Below the pieces are notes generated by a model. The model was given only the letters and a program-made list of their open reading frames with translations, was not told where the DNA came from and did not search any database. The position numbers and the translations under genes were made by a program. A stretch of 18,004 nt of DNA. Source: Treponema sp. Its GTDB lineage: Bacteria; Spirochaetota; Spirochaetia; Treponematales; Breznakiellaceae. Positions 6,945 through 14,169 of this stretch are shown here, in pieces. The DNA lies in NCBI GenBank assembly GCA_031266635.1, contig JAISAN010000060.1, forward strand, positions 1-18,004. Direction: 5' to 3'. Position 1 is the first letter of the stretch. Each line of letters opens with the position of its first letter.

Positions 6945-7760
6945 ATGAGATCACCAAAAGAACTGGTACTGGACAACAAAATTATCGAGACTCTGAATGC
7001 CCTGATCCTGCCGGGCACGGCCGTCAGGGCGGTTAAACTCCTCATGGAGGATGATGAAATTCAGGCCCTCCAGGAATACGCCAACACGGTGTCGATTAAG
7101 CGGCTGGGTTACAACGATCATGGCCCGGTTCACATGCGGACGGTCGCCCTGAACGCGATTATTATGATGGGGCTGCTTCGGCAGGCGGGGATACCAACAA
7201 GCCTGGAAACCGAAGAATGCGGCAGCTTCGAGGACAGCCTCACCGCGGTTCTTATTGCCGCAATCCTCCACGACCTCGGGATGAGCGTGGGCAGGCAGGA
7301 TCACGAGCTCCACAGCGCCTATATTGCCTGCCCCATCATGGACCGGATTCTGAAGGAAATCTACTCCGGCGATATTACCCGGCAGGTTATCGTCAGATCC
7401 CTTGCCCTGGAAGGTATCTCGGGCCACATGGGGAACCGGATCATCCATTCCCTGGAGGCGGGAGTGATCCTGGTGGCGGATGGCTGCGACATGAAAAAGG
7501 GCCGGGCACGGATTCCAATGGCCCTGGCGGGAAGCCCCCGGGTGGGGGATATTCACAAATATTCCGCCAATTCCATTGAGGATGTCAGGATTCAGGCGGG
7601 GAGAGAAAAACCGATCCGCATTGAGGTGCTTATGTCAAGCGAGGTGGGGCTTTTCCAGATTGAAGAGGTTCTCCTGGGTAAAATTGCCGCCAGTACCGCC
7701 AAAACATATATCGAACTATACGCCCAGGTCAACAACGAGGAACCAAAACGGTATTTATAA
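6945..7760 (+). CDS. HD-domain metal-dependent phosphohydrolase
   Basis: A 271-residue soluble protein with an HD fold. Visible metal and catalytic positions: H59 and H63 in NDHGPVH, the H109-D110 pair in ILHDLGMS, further His at 120 and 123, and D179 in VILVADGCD. Proteins of this type, with the KRLGYNDHGPVH opening, occur in bacteria and archaea as stand-alone predicted phosphohydrolases; the substrate (nucleotide or cyclic nucleotide) is unknown. No GGDEF, PAS or HD-GYP signature is present. The ATG at 6945 has no Shine-Dalgarno and follows an inverted repeat; the frame is open further upstream, but that part is intergenic in character. The hybrid kinase follows on the same strand after 151 bases that contain a repeat element, so co-transcription is uncertain. 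Confidence 0.85.
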   Translation: MRSPKELVLDNKIIETLNALILPGTAVRAVKLLMEDDEIQALQEYANTVSIKRLGYNDHGPVHMRTVALNAIIMMGLLRQAGIPTSLETEECGSFEDSLTAVLIAAILHDLGMSVGRQDHELHSAYIACPIMDRILKEIYSGDITRQVIVRSLALEGISGHMGNRIIHSLEAGVILVADGCDMKKGRARIPMALAGSPRVGDIHKYSANSIEDVRIQAGREKPIRIEVLMSSEVGLFQIEEVLLGKIAASTAKTYIELYAQVNNEEPKRYL

Positions 7761-7770
7761 CCGGGGGTAT

Positions 7771-7866
7771 TGAACTTATTCGACAACCCGGATCTTTGCT
7801 TCGTTGCCGGTTGTCGGACAAGTCTGTTTTTTAGCGGCGGTTGTTCAAAAACTGAAGTTTTGGGAA
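7771..7866. repeat. Intergenic double-hairpin element (copy A)
   Basis: The first hairpin has arms ACTTATTCGACAACCCGG (7774-7791) and CCGGTTGTCGGACAAGTC (7807-7824), with few mismatches. The second is around GTTGTTCAAAAACTGAAG (7841-7858), with AAAACT/AGTTTT arms. Order and sequence parallel copy B at 10180-10285 (TTCGACAACCCGG, then a GGTTGT...ACAAGTCT arm, TTTTAGCGG and GTTGTTC). Confidence 0.6.
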
Positions 7867-7874
7867 AGCCTCTA

Positions 7875-7903
7875 TTGTCAACATTTTTCTGAATTGGTAT
7901 TAT
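7875..7903 (+). promoter_or_regulatory. Predicted promoter of the hybrid kinase gene
   Basis: TTGTCA (7875-7880) and TATTAT (7898-7903), each 5 of 6 consensus positions, with an ideal 17-base spacer. The -10 ends 8 bases before the ATG at 7912 and there is no Shine-Dalgarno, which suggests a leader of 0-3 bases. Confidence 0.55.
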
Positions 7904-7911
7904 TTAGTGTG

Positions 7912-10125
7912 ATGAAAAAAAAGCTGAGAGCCTTCATTGCCCGGTATTTTTTTGCTGAAAATTTACCCCTGGAAGGCAAGGTTTTCAACTTGGTTTTGGT
8001 TTTTGGCGTTTTTGCCTGCCTCGGCGCGCTCATTGCCCGGATTATTGAAGGGGTTTCTTTCCTCGCTATTAACGCAGTGGTGATTTTAATCATGGTTATT
8101 ATCGCCGCCTTTCATGGATGTAATAAATTCCGTCTCTACCGTCTGGGGATCCGGGTGGCCCTTATCATTACCTGCGATATTCTTTTCCCCGTGATTTTTC
8201 TTGCCAATGCCGGTATAAACAGCGGTATGGCAGGTTATTTTGTATTAACCATTGTCCTTATCTTTCTCCTCCTGCGGGGGAAAGAGTGCGTTCTTATGCT
8301 CGTTTCCCACATCATCATTGTACTGGGCTGCTACATGACGCAGAAGCTATATCCCGCATTGATTATTCCCTTTGTAACGGACTTTCAGAAATATGTGGAT
8401 CATATCCAGTCTGTTCTGATATCCGGTATTTTTATCGGCCTGGTGATTAAATACCAAACCCGGATATACGAGGAAGAAAAAAACAAAGCCGAAGCGGCCA
8501 CCAGGGCAAAGGCGGATTTTCTGGCAAATGTCTCCCACGAGATCCGTACTCCCCTGAACGCGATTATCGGCCTGGGGGAACTGGAGTTACGGAAAAATCT
8601 GGAGCAGGAAACTTTTATCAATCTGGACAAGATTCACAATTCCGGCATAGTACTCCTCCATATTATTAACGATCTGCTGGATATTTCAAAAATCGAATCC
8701 GGCCGTTTTGAACTTATCCCGGTAAACTACCAGATTGCCAGTCTCATCAGCGATTCGGTAAACATTAATATTGTACGGCTGGGAAGCAAGCCTATTACCT
8801 TTCATCTGCGGATAAGTGAAAATCTGCCCGTCGTCCTGTACGGGGACGAACTTCGGGTTCGCCAGATTCTCAACAATCTCCTAAGTAATGCTTTTAAATA
8901 TACCCGGGAAGGAATGGTTACCCTGGATATTAATTTTGAAAAAATTGAGGGGCCGGAAAAAAACATCATGCTTGTCTGCCGGGTAAAGGATACGGGAATC
9001 GGCATTAAGCAAGAGGATATGGGCAAACTTTTTTCCGTTTACAACCAGGTGGATACCCGAAGCAACCGGCATATTGACGGAACCGGCCTGGGGCTCTCGA
9101 TCAGTAAAAACCTGGTGGAGATGATGGACGGGGAAATTTTTGTGGAAAGCGAGTACGGCCGGGGCAGCGTTTTTACCGTGCGGGTCAAACAAACGGTCAT
9201 AGACGAAAGCCCCATCGGCGAAGACATCAAAGAACGGCTGGAGCATTTTAATTACCAGGCGGCTAGGCCGGGAAAACGGCATGAGCAGAGCCGGATCAAG
9301 ATGCCCTACGGCAGGGTATTGGTGGTGGACGATGTGGCTACCAACCTGGACGTGGCCAAAGGCATGATGCTTCCCTACGGCCTGACCATAGACTGCGTCC
9401 TTTCCGGCAGGGAAGCGATAAATCTTATCAAAGAAGAAAAAACCAGATACCATGCGGTTTTTATGGATCACATGATGCCCGAAATAGACGGCATTGAGAC
9501 GGTACGGATTATCCGCCATGAAATTGGTACTGAATACGCACAAACGGTTCCCATTATCGCCCTGACAGCCAACGCGATTATCGGAAACGACAAAATATTT
9601 CTGGAAAAGGGGTTTCAGGATTTTCTCACCAAACCTATTGATGTATCCAAACTTGACGCCTGCCTGAACCGGTGGGTCCGGGATAAAAAACAGGAAACCG
9701 GCGGGTCCCTTGAAGCGGCAGGCGATGCCTCGGTTTCAGCTTCGGCCGGAGAGGCCGCCGCCGCACCGGAGAGTCCCGGCGCGGCGGTCAGCATCGAAGG
9801 GCTGGATTTTGCCGAAGGAGTACAGCGGATGGGCGGCCGGGAGGATGCATATCGCCGGATACTAAAAACCTATGCTGCCACGATGCCCGCCCTGCTCGGC
9901 AAGATCCGGGACTTCAAGGCTGAATTCCTCAAGGATTATATAATTACCGTACATGGGATCAAAGGTTCCAGTTACGGTATCTGCGCCCATGAAACCGGCA
10001 AACTGGCGGAAGCTCTGGAAATGGCCGCCAAACAGGAAGATATTGAAATGATTCTGATAAACAACGGCCCTTTTATCCGCCAGACAGAACAACTGGTCGA
10101 AAACATCAGCCGCCTGTTCAGTTAG
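7912..10125 (+). CDS. Membrane hybrid sensor histidine kinase with receiver and HPt domains
   Basis: A 737-residue phosphorelay kinase. The N-terminal third has about six hydrophobic segments (roughly 24-47, 48-69, 78-100, 104-123, 126-144, 168-182) and no obvious periplasmic sensor or PAS domain, so the stimulus may be sensed in or at the membrane. A short charged linker leads to HisKA with SHEIRTP (H209), then a HATPase: N-box RQILNNLLSNAFKYT (N326), VKDTGIGI (D360) and GTGLGLSI (390-397). A receiver domain follows (VLVVDDVATN, acceptor D519 in VFMDHMMPEIDG, K in TKPID), then an Ala/Ser/Gly-rich linker and an HPt domain with H681 in TVHGIKGSS. The phosphate path His-Asp-His is complete within one chain; the final response regulator must be elsewhere. 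The ATG at 7912 was chosen because the upstream frame runs through a repeat element. Confidence 0.95.
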   Translation: MKKKLRAFIARYFFAENLPLEGKVFNLVLVFGVFACLGALIARIIEGVSFLAINAVVILIMVIIAAFHGCNKFRLYRLGIRVALIITCDILFPVIFLANAGINSGMAGYFVLTIVLIFLLLRGKECVLMLVSHIIIVLGCYMTQKLYPALIIPFVTDFQKYVDHIQSVLISGIFIGLVIKYQTRIYEEEKNKAEAATRAKADFLANVSHEIRTPLNAIIGLGELELRKNLEQETFINLDKIHNSGIVLLHIINDLLDISKIESGRFELIPVNYQIASLISDSVNINIVRLGSKPITFHLRISENLPVVLYGDELRVRQILNNLLSNAFKYTREGMVTLDINFEKIEGPEKNIMLVCRVKDTGIGIKQEDMGKLFSVYNQVDTRSNRHIDGTGLGLSISKNLVEMMDGEIFVESEYGRGSVFTVRVKQTVIDESPIGEDIKERLEHFNYQAARPGKRHEQSRIKMPYGRVLVVDDVATNLDVAKGMMLPYGLTIDCVLSGREAINLIKEEKTRYHAVFMDHMMPEIDGIETVRIIRHEIGTEYAQTVPIIALTANAIIGNDKIFLEKGFQDFLTKPIDVSKLDACLNRWVRDKKQETGGSLEAAGDASVSASAGEAAAAPESPGAAVSIEGLDFAEGVQRMGGREDAYRRILKTYAATMPALLGKIRDFKAEFLKDYIITVHGIKGSSYGICAHETGKLAEALEMAAKQEDIEMILINNGPFIRQTEQLVENISRLFS

Positions 10126-10179
10126 ATCCGTCCGCCGGGTTTTGCCTGAAGCCCGCCCAGGCGGCGCTTTTGGGAATTA

Positions 10180-10285
10180 GACTTGTTCGACAACCCGGTT
10201 GGTTGTCTCACAAGTCTTGCAAAATGTTTCACATTTTGCGGTTTTCAGCGGAAGTTGTTCGGAAACTTGAGGTTTCCGAACAACT
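10180..10285. repeat. Intergenic triple-hairpin element (copy B) between convergent genes
   Basis: Hairpin 1: GACTTGTTCGACAACC (10180-10195) with GGTTGTCTCACAAGTC (10201-10216), two mismatches. Hairpin 2: GCAAAATG/CATTTTGC (10219-10239). Hairpin 3: AGTTGTTCGGAAAC (10253-10266) with GTTTCCGAACAACT (10272-10285), perfect. It fills most of the gap between the kinase and tyrS stops, so it may also end transcription from both sides. It is homologous to copies A and C. Confidence 0.65.
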
Positions 10286-10288
10286 CTA

Positions 10289-11551
10289 TTACCCACTTAC
10301 CACCAGACAGTACCGTTTTTTCCCGGCCCGTAAGATCAGTTCGCCGGCGGCGTCCAGGCTCTCCGCGCCGACACAGGCCGCCGTATCGGTAAGGGCCCGC
10401 AGTTCCCGGCCGGCGGCGGCTTCCCCGGGTCCCAGGGATACAAAAGCCCCGCCCTGCTGGACCAGGCGGCGGCCTTCGCTTTTACTGGGAACCAGGCCCG
10501 CGGCGGTAAAGAGATCCACCACATTGTAACCTTTTTCAAAATCGGCCCGTTTCAGTTCCTTCCGGGGCATGGCGGATTTATCTCCCCCCGCTCCTCCAAA
10601 CGCGGCGCGGGCGCCGGCCATAGCTTTGTCCGCCTCTTCCCTGCCGTGGATCAGGGCGGTAACTTCCCAGGCAAGCCGTTCCTTGGCCCCGTTGGGATTT
10701 TTTCCGGGGGCAGTTAAAAGTTCACATTCCGTTACCGGCAGAAAGGTAAACATCAGCAAAAAACGGCGGATATCCGCGTCCTGGACATTCCGCCAGTACT
10801 GGAAAAAGTCATAGGGACTCACAATGGCGGGATCAAGAAAAAGGGCGCCCTTTTCGGTCTTCCCCATTTTTTTACCGTCCGCAGTGGTTACCAGGGGGAA
10901 GGTCATGCCAAAAACTTCCGCTCCTTCAATGCGGCGGATCAGCTCTGCCCCGGCCACAATGTTCCCCCACTGATCATCCCCGCCGATCTGGAGGCGGCAT
11001 CCGTAACGCCGGTACAGTTCCAGAAAATCGTAGCTCTGGAGGAGCTGATAATTAAATTCGATAAACGAAAGACCTGTCTCCATCCGCTTCCGGTAAGCTT
11101 CAAAACTCAACATCCGGTTCACGGAAAAATGGCTCCCTATTTCCCGGAGAAAATCTATATAGTTCAGATCGGCAAGCCAGTCCCGGTTATTCACCCAGCG
11201 GGCGCCCTCTCCGTCAAAACCCACAAAACGGTCGAGCTGTGCGGTGATCGAAGCCGCGTTGGCGTCCAGAGTACCGTAATCCAACATTTTCCGCATCTCG
11301 GTTTTTCCCGAAGGGTCCCCAATCCGGGCGGTCCCGCCGCCGATGAGGGCTAAACCCCGGTGTCCCGCGTCCCGCAGATGGCGATAGGCGAAAAAAGGCA
11401 CCATGTGGCCCAGGTGAAGGCTGGGCCCGGTAGGATCGCAGCCCACGTAAAAACACACCGGTCCTTGATCCATCAGCCGCGAAAGGCCCGCCGTATCAGT
11501 ACACTGCTGAAAAAAACCGCGGGTCTGTAAGTTATGAAGCGCCGGATTCAT
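10289..11551 (-). CDS. tyrS: Tyrosyl-tRNA synthetase
   Basis: Class I aminoacyl-tRNA synthetase that charges tRNA-Tyr in the cytoplasm. The 420 residues have family length. Residues 34-42 (FYVGCDPTG) form the start of the tyrosine and ATP site. HLGH (46-49) is the HIGH motif, GGDDQWGN (190-197) contacts tyrosine, and KMGKT (228-232) is the KMSKS-like loop. A C-terminal S4-type RNA-binding domain (about 350-415, VVDLFTAAGLVPSKSEGRRLV) binds the tRNA. I chose the ATG at 11551 because AAGGAG stands 5-6 bases upstream; an ATG at 11578 is in frame but lacks this site. The leader, about 60 bases, contains a hairpin of the dispersed repeat family. I saw no T-box. Confidence 0.97.
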   Translation of the reverse strand: MNPALHNLQTRGFFQQCTDTAGLSRLMDQGPVCFYVGCDPTGPSLHLGHMVPFFAYRHLRDAGHRGLALIGGGTARIGDPSGKTEMRKMLDYGTLDANAASITAQLDRFVGFDGEGARWVNNRDWLADLNYIDFLREIGSHFSVNRMLSFEAYRKRMETGLSFIEFNYQLLQSYDFLELYRRYGCRLQIGGDDQWGNIVAGAELIRRIEGAEVFGMTFPLVTTADGKKMGKTEKGALFLDPAIVSPYDFFQYWRNVQDADIRRFLLMFTFLPVTECELLTAPGKNPNGAKERLAWEVTALIHGREEADKAMAGARAAFGGAGGDKSAMPRKELKRADFEKGYNVVDLFTAAGLVPSKSEGRRLVQQGGAFVSLGPGEAAAGRELRALTDTAACVGAESLDAAGELILRAGKKRYCLVVSG

Positions 11552-11589
11552 AATTCTCCTTGCTGTCAAGAATGACATCCAAATACCGG

Positions 11590-11619
11590 TTGAAAAACCA
11601 GCCGGGTTTTGAACAAGTC
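11590..11619 (-). repeat. Hairpin repeat in the tyrS leader (copy F)
   Basis: On the minus strand the sequence begins ACTTGTTCAAAACCCGGCTG and pairs through AAAACC/GGTTTT arms. It shares the CTTGTTC..AACCCGG.TGGTT core with copies B and D. It lies inside the predicted tyrS leader, between the promoter and the Shine-Dalgarno. Confidence 0.5.
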
Positions 11620-11620
11620 T

Positions 11621-11649
11621 ATTTTAATATACAGGCCGTTGAATGCCAA
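11621..11649 (-). promoter_or_regulatory. Predicted tyrS promoter
   Basis: On the minus strand TTGGCA (11644-11649) and TAAAAT (11621-11626) are separated by 17 bases; both match 5 of 6 consensus positions. Start of transcription near 11614. Confidence 0.6.
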
Positions 11650-11667
11650 GCCATGAAAGGATATGAT
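11639..11667 (+). promoter_or_regulatory. Predicted promoter of the SGNH esterase gene
   Basis: TTGAAT (11639-11644) and TATGAT (11662-11667) with a 17-base spacer. Its -35 abuts and shares one base with the -35 of the divergent tyrS promoter. The leader would be about 60 bases. Confidence 0.5.
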
Positions 11668-11733
11668 GCGGACAGTGAATATTAAACAAGTCCAATATGG
11701 AGCCAGGTTCAAAACCGGTTATGGAGGCATAAA

Positions 11734-12375
11734 ATGAAAACCATACTCTGTTATGGCGATTCCAACACCTGGGGTTTTAACCCCCGTACCCGGGCCCGTT
11801 ACGATCATAAAACCCGCTGGCCGATGGCGCTCGCAAAGATCCTTAATGAGAATACGCCGCCGGATGATCCGGCGTGGTGGGTCGTGGAGGAAGGGCAAAA
11901 CGGCCGAACCGGCAGCCGGGAAGATTTTGTTGACGGAGACCGGAACGGCCTGCGGCAGCTTATACCCATTCTGGAAAGCCACAAGCCCATTGATGTAGTA
12001 GCGGTGATGTTGGGAACCAACGATCTCAAGATCCGGTTTAACCCAAGCCCCCATGACATTGCCCGAAGTGTTCAGCGGGTGGCCGAGGCCGTCCGGGATT
12101 CCCGGACCGGACCGGATAATACCAGCCCCATAGTGCTTATGATCTGTCCGCCCCCCACGGTAGAATCACCGGTCTTTTGGGATTCCTTTGGCGACTGCGC
12201 GGCCCTTTCCCGGCAACTCTCCCCCCATTACCGGAGCCTTGCCAAAGAAAGCGGCGCCCTTTTTCTTGACGCGGGAACAGTGATAAAAAGCAGCGCCGCC
12301 GACGGCATTCACCTGGACCCGGAGGAACACCGGAAACTGGCGCTGGCGGTGGCGGAGATTGTCAAAAAGCTGTAA
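11734..12375 (+). CDS. SGNH/GDSL-family esterase (arylesterase-like)
   Basis: A 213-residue hydrolase with the four SGNH blocks in order: GDSNTWG (8-14, nucleophile Ser10), GQNGRTG (54-60, oxyanion Gly), GTND (94-97, oxyanion Asn) and DGIHLDPEEH (about 189-198, catalytic Asp and His). The GDSNTWG and NGRTG forms resemble the arylesterase-like branch of the SGNH superfamily, whose members cleave small acyl esters, including acetylated sugars. There is no signal peptide, so it is cytoplasmic. GGAGG stands 7 bases before the ATG. It is transcribed divergently from tyrS and converges on the cyclase-like gene. The natural substrate cannot be told from the sequence. Confidence 0.9.
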   Translation: MKTILCYGDSNTWGFNPRTRARYDHKTRWPMALAKILNENTPPDDPAWWVVEEGQNGRTGSREDFVDGDRNGLRQLIPILESHKPIDVVAVMLGTNDLKIRFNPSPHDIARSVQRVAEAVRDSRTGPDNTSPIVLMICPPPTVESPVFWDSFGDCAALSRQLSPHYRSLAKESGALFLDAGTVIKSSAADGIHLDPEEHRKLALAVAEIVKKL

Positions 12376-12380
12376 GCAAA

Positions 12381-12415
12381 GGCTGTTTCAAAACCCGCAT
12401 GGTTGTGAAACAGCC
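12381..12415. terminator. Hairpin between convergent genes (copy E of the repeat family)
   Basis: GGCTGTTTCAAAACC (12381-12395) and GGTTGTGAAACAGCC (12401-12415) pair over 15 bases with one mismatch around a CGCAT loop. Lying between two convergent stops, it is a plausible bidirectional terminator without a T-run. Its TGTTTCAAAACCCG arm resembles the other intergenic hairpins. Confidence 0.55.
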
Positions 12416-12469
12416 CCAGCCTCTTCGCGGGGGAAATTGCCGGCCTTTTGACCTGCCCGGCGCAGAGGT

Positions 12470-13975
12470 TCATTTTTTGCCCGAATAGAGGGTAAACACC
12501 ATTTCACCCTGGTATTGCTTGATCAGGCTGTACCAGAGGTTTTTCTTTTTGGTGATCACATTGCTTTTTCGGCCGATATTCTTGAGCTTTTCATATATGG
12601 AGGCGCCGTTTTTCGCGGCATACCATGTTTTAAGGTAATTGCCGGTAAAAATCATGGTTGCCTTTTCATCAATTTCCTTGTCAATAGACTCCAGGTAGGA
12701 AGTCAGCAGCAGATCGTATTTATCCGTAACGCCCCGGACATAATCCAGAATAAGCCGGTCAAAGATAGGGATCATTTCAATAATATTGATAAACTCGTGG
12801 AGCAGGTTCACCGCGGTGAAATAATCCTCGTCCTGCATATAAGCCTTCAGCGCCTGACGGCAGAGGTTCATAAAGGAATCGTTGGAGATGGTCCGCATCC
12901 CGTTTATCGGCTGGGGCGGGGTTACCGTAAAAGCCGGCATTTCATGGGCGACTTTGGCGAGGAGATCCATCAGATCCAGAAAAATCCGCTGTTCCCAGAG
13001 GGACTCCCGGATAGAACCAAAAAGGCGGACAAGCTCTTCGCTGAATTTTTCCTTGTACCGCTCCTCGCTCTTAAATACCACCTCGCAGGTAGGGAGCTGG
13101 ACGCCCTTGAATTCGATCATCCCGGTATCAAAAAAGTAGAGGGTATTTTTCCGGGCCAGGACGCTTTTTTCGGCGGCGTTTTCCTTCTGGAAATTCATAA
13201 ATACCTGCTTGGTAATCATAATCCGGGATTCCTTGGAGGAAAGCTCATTGGCCCTGGTTTGAAGCCGGGCGCCGGTATTCAGGAGGAACCCCGAAAGGTT
13301 CCCCTGTTCGGTGATGATCAGCGGTATCGAGGTATTTCCCCCCGTAATACCCGCGGAAAGCTTAAAAACCGGCAGAATGGTCGCGTCGCCCGTCCGCTTG
13401 GTAGCAATGCCAGGATCGCCCACCACATCGGTTTTACCGAAATAATCCATGATGCCCAGCGTGGCGGTAATAGCGTCCGTGGCGGCGGCGGCAACCAAAA
13501 CGATCTCATCCCCCCGCTCCCGCTGGCTTACCGCCCCGCATTGGGTACAGATCGTCTGAATCTCGTTGTTGATAGTCCTGTCCAGGGTATGGAGCATGGA
13601 GAGATTTTTCCGGGAATCCTGGCAGAATTTGGTGTACCCATGAATATCCAGCATACCGATATATAAGTTGGATATGGAAATAGTCCGCTTGAGATCCCCC
13701 GCGTCGGGGAACAGCTTGTCGGGGATCACCAGCTCCCGCCAGAGCTTTTTATGGGTTCCCGGCGAAATACCGGCAAAAAACCCCCAGTTAAGGCGTTTTA
13801 TCAGCTCAAAAACACGCAATATTACCGGATGGGAACGTTTATCCCGGATAACCGAAGCGGCGAATTCCCGCAACTGCGAAAAAACCGTTATTTCCCGGCT
13901 GATAACCCGATCATACAGGTAGGAAAATAACTCATAATCAGAGGTGTTTTCGTTGTAATCGGTCAAATCTTTCAC
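12470..13975 (-). CDS. Class III nucleotide cyclase-like protein
   Basis: About 501 residues from a GTG start. No membrane segment or signal peptide is seen. Residues about 100-305 form a divergent adenylate/guanylate cyclase homology domain. LDIHGYT carries the first metal Asp (D110) and RERGDEIVLV the second (D156). FLLNTGARLQTRA has the transition-state Asn233 and Arg237, and FDTGMIEFKGVQLP matches the family's C-terminal strand. The positions that choose the base appear altered: Arg152 where adenylate cyclases have Lys, and Asn226 where they have Asp. About 80 N-terminal and 190 C-terminal residues are helical and unrecognised. The start is uncertain: GTG 13975 follows an AGAAG, while a TTG at 14023 lies inside a hairpin repeat. 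It may make cAMP or cGMP, or be a non-catalytic relative. Confidence 0.75.
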   Translation of the reverse strand: MKDLTDYNENTSDYELFSYLYDRVISREITVFSQLREFAASVIRDKRSHPVILRVFELIKRLNWGFFAGISPGTHKKLWRELVIPDKLFPDAGDLKRTISISNLYIGMLDIHGYTKFCQDSRKNLSMLHTLDRTINNEIQTICTQCGAVSQRERGDEIVLVAAAATDAITATLGIMDYFGKTDVVGDPGIATKRTGDATILPVFKLSAGITGGNTSIPLIITEQGNLSGFLLNTGARLQTRANELSSKESRIMITKQVFMNFQKENAAEKSVLARKNTLYFFDTGMIEFKGVQLPTCEVVFKSEERYKEKFSEELVRLFGSIRESLWEQRIFLDLMDLLAKVAHEMPAFTVTPPQPINGMRTISNDSFMNLCRQALKAYMQDEDYFTAVNLLHEFINIIEMIPIFDRLILDYVRGVTDKYDLLLTSYLESIDKEIDEKATMIFTGNYLKTWYAAKNGASIYEKLKNIGRKSNVITKKKNLWYSLIKQYQGEMVFTLYSGKK

Positions 13976-14008
13976 GCCAGTCTTCTTGTTTCTTTGTTTA
14001 TAATGAGC

Positions 14009-14041
14009 CAGTTTCAAACCCAACCGGGTTTTGGAACAACC
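14009..14041 (-). repeat. Hairpin repeat upstream of the cyclase-like gene (copy D)
   Basis: On the minus strand it contains GTTGTTCCAAAACCCGGTTG, and CAAAACCC pairs with GGGTTTG (one bulge). The core agrees with copies B and F. A TATAAA (minus strand, about 13996-14002) lies just downstream and may be the gene's -10. Confidence 0.5.
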
Positions 14042-14052
14042 TCACTTCTTAT

Positions 14053-14079
14053 TATAACATAAACCGGTTTTATGTTATA
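14053..14079. promoter_or_regulatory. 27-base palindrome, candidate operator
   Basis: TATAACATAAA (14053-14063) and TTTATGTTATA (14069-14079) are perfect inverted arms around CCGGT. It sits between the divergent cyclase-like and TPR genes. Such a long AT-rich perfect dyad suggests a binding site for a dimeric regulator, or a hairpin. Confidence 0.5.
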
Positions 14080-14146
14080 GTGCTTAAAAACAATGAAAAA
14101 GGTGAAAAAAATCAGCGAAAATATGGTTCCTTTCTACTTTTTTTGC

Positions 14147-14152
14147 TATACT
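14147..14152 (+). promoter_or_regulatory. Predicted -10 box of the TPR operon
   Basis: TATACT lies 17 bases before the TPR gene's ATG, leaving a leader of about 10 bases that contains the AGGAGG. No good -35 is seen (TGGTTC at 17-base spacing). Confidence 0.4.
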
Positions 14153-14169
14153 TATAAAAGGAGGGGCAC

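Noticed and set aside
7804..7911. Upstream extension of the hybrid kinase
   Set aside because: It translates a repeat element homologous to the non-coding copy at 10180-10285.
10126..10288. CRISPR-like repeats
   Set aside because: The repeated pieces are hairpin arms, not equal-length repeats with unique spacers, and no cas gene is present.
11552..11733. T-box riboswitch before tyrS
   Set aside because: The leader is only about 60 bases and lacks the T-box core sequence and an antiterminator.
12515..13666. Plus-strand open frame (383 codons) opposite the cyclase-like gene
   Set aside because: Antisense shadow. The minus-strand frame carries the cyclase motifs; the plus frame is Gly/His-rich and featureless.
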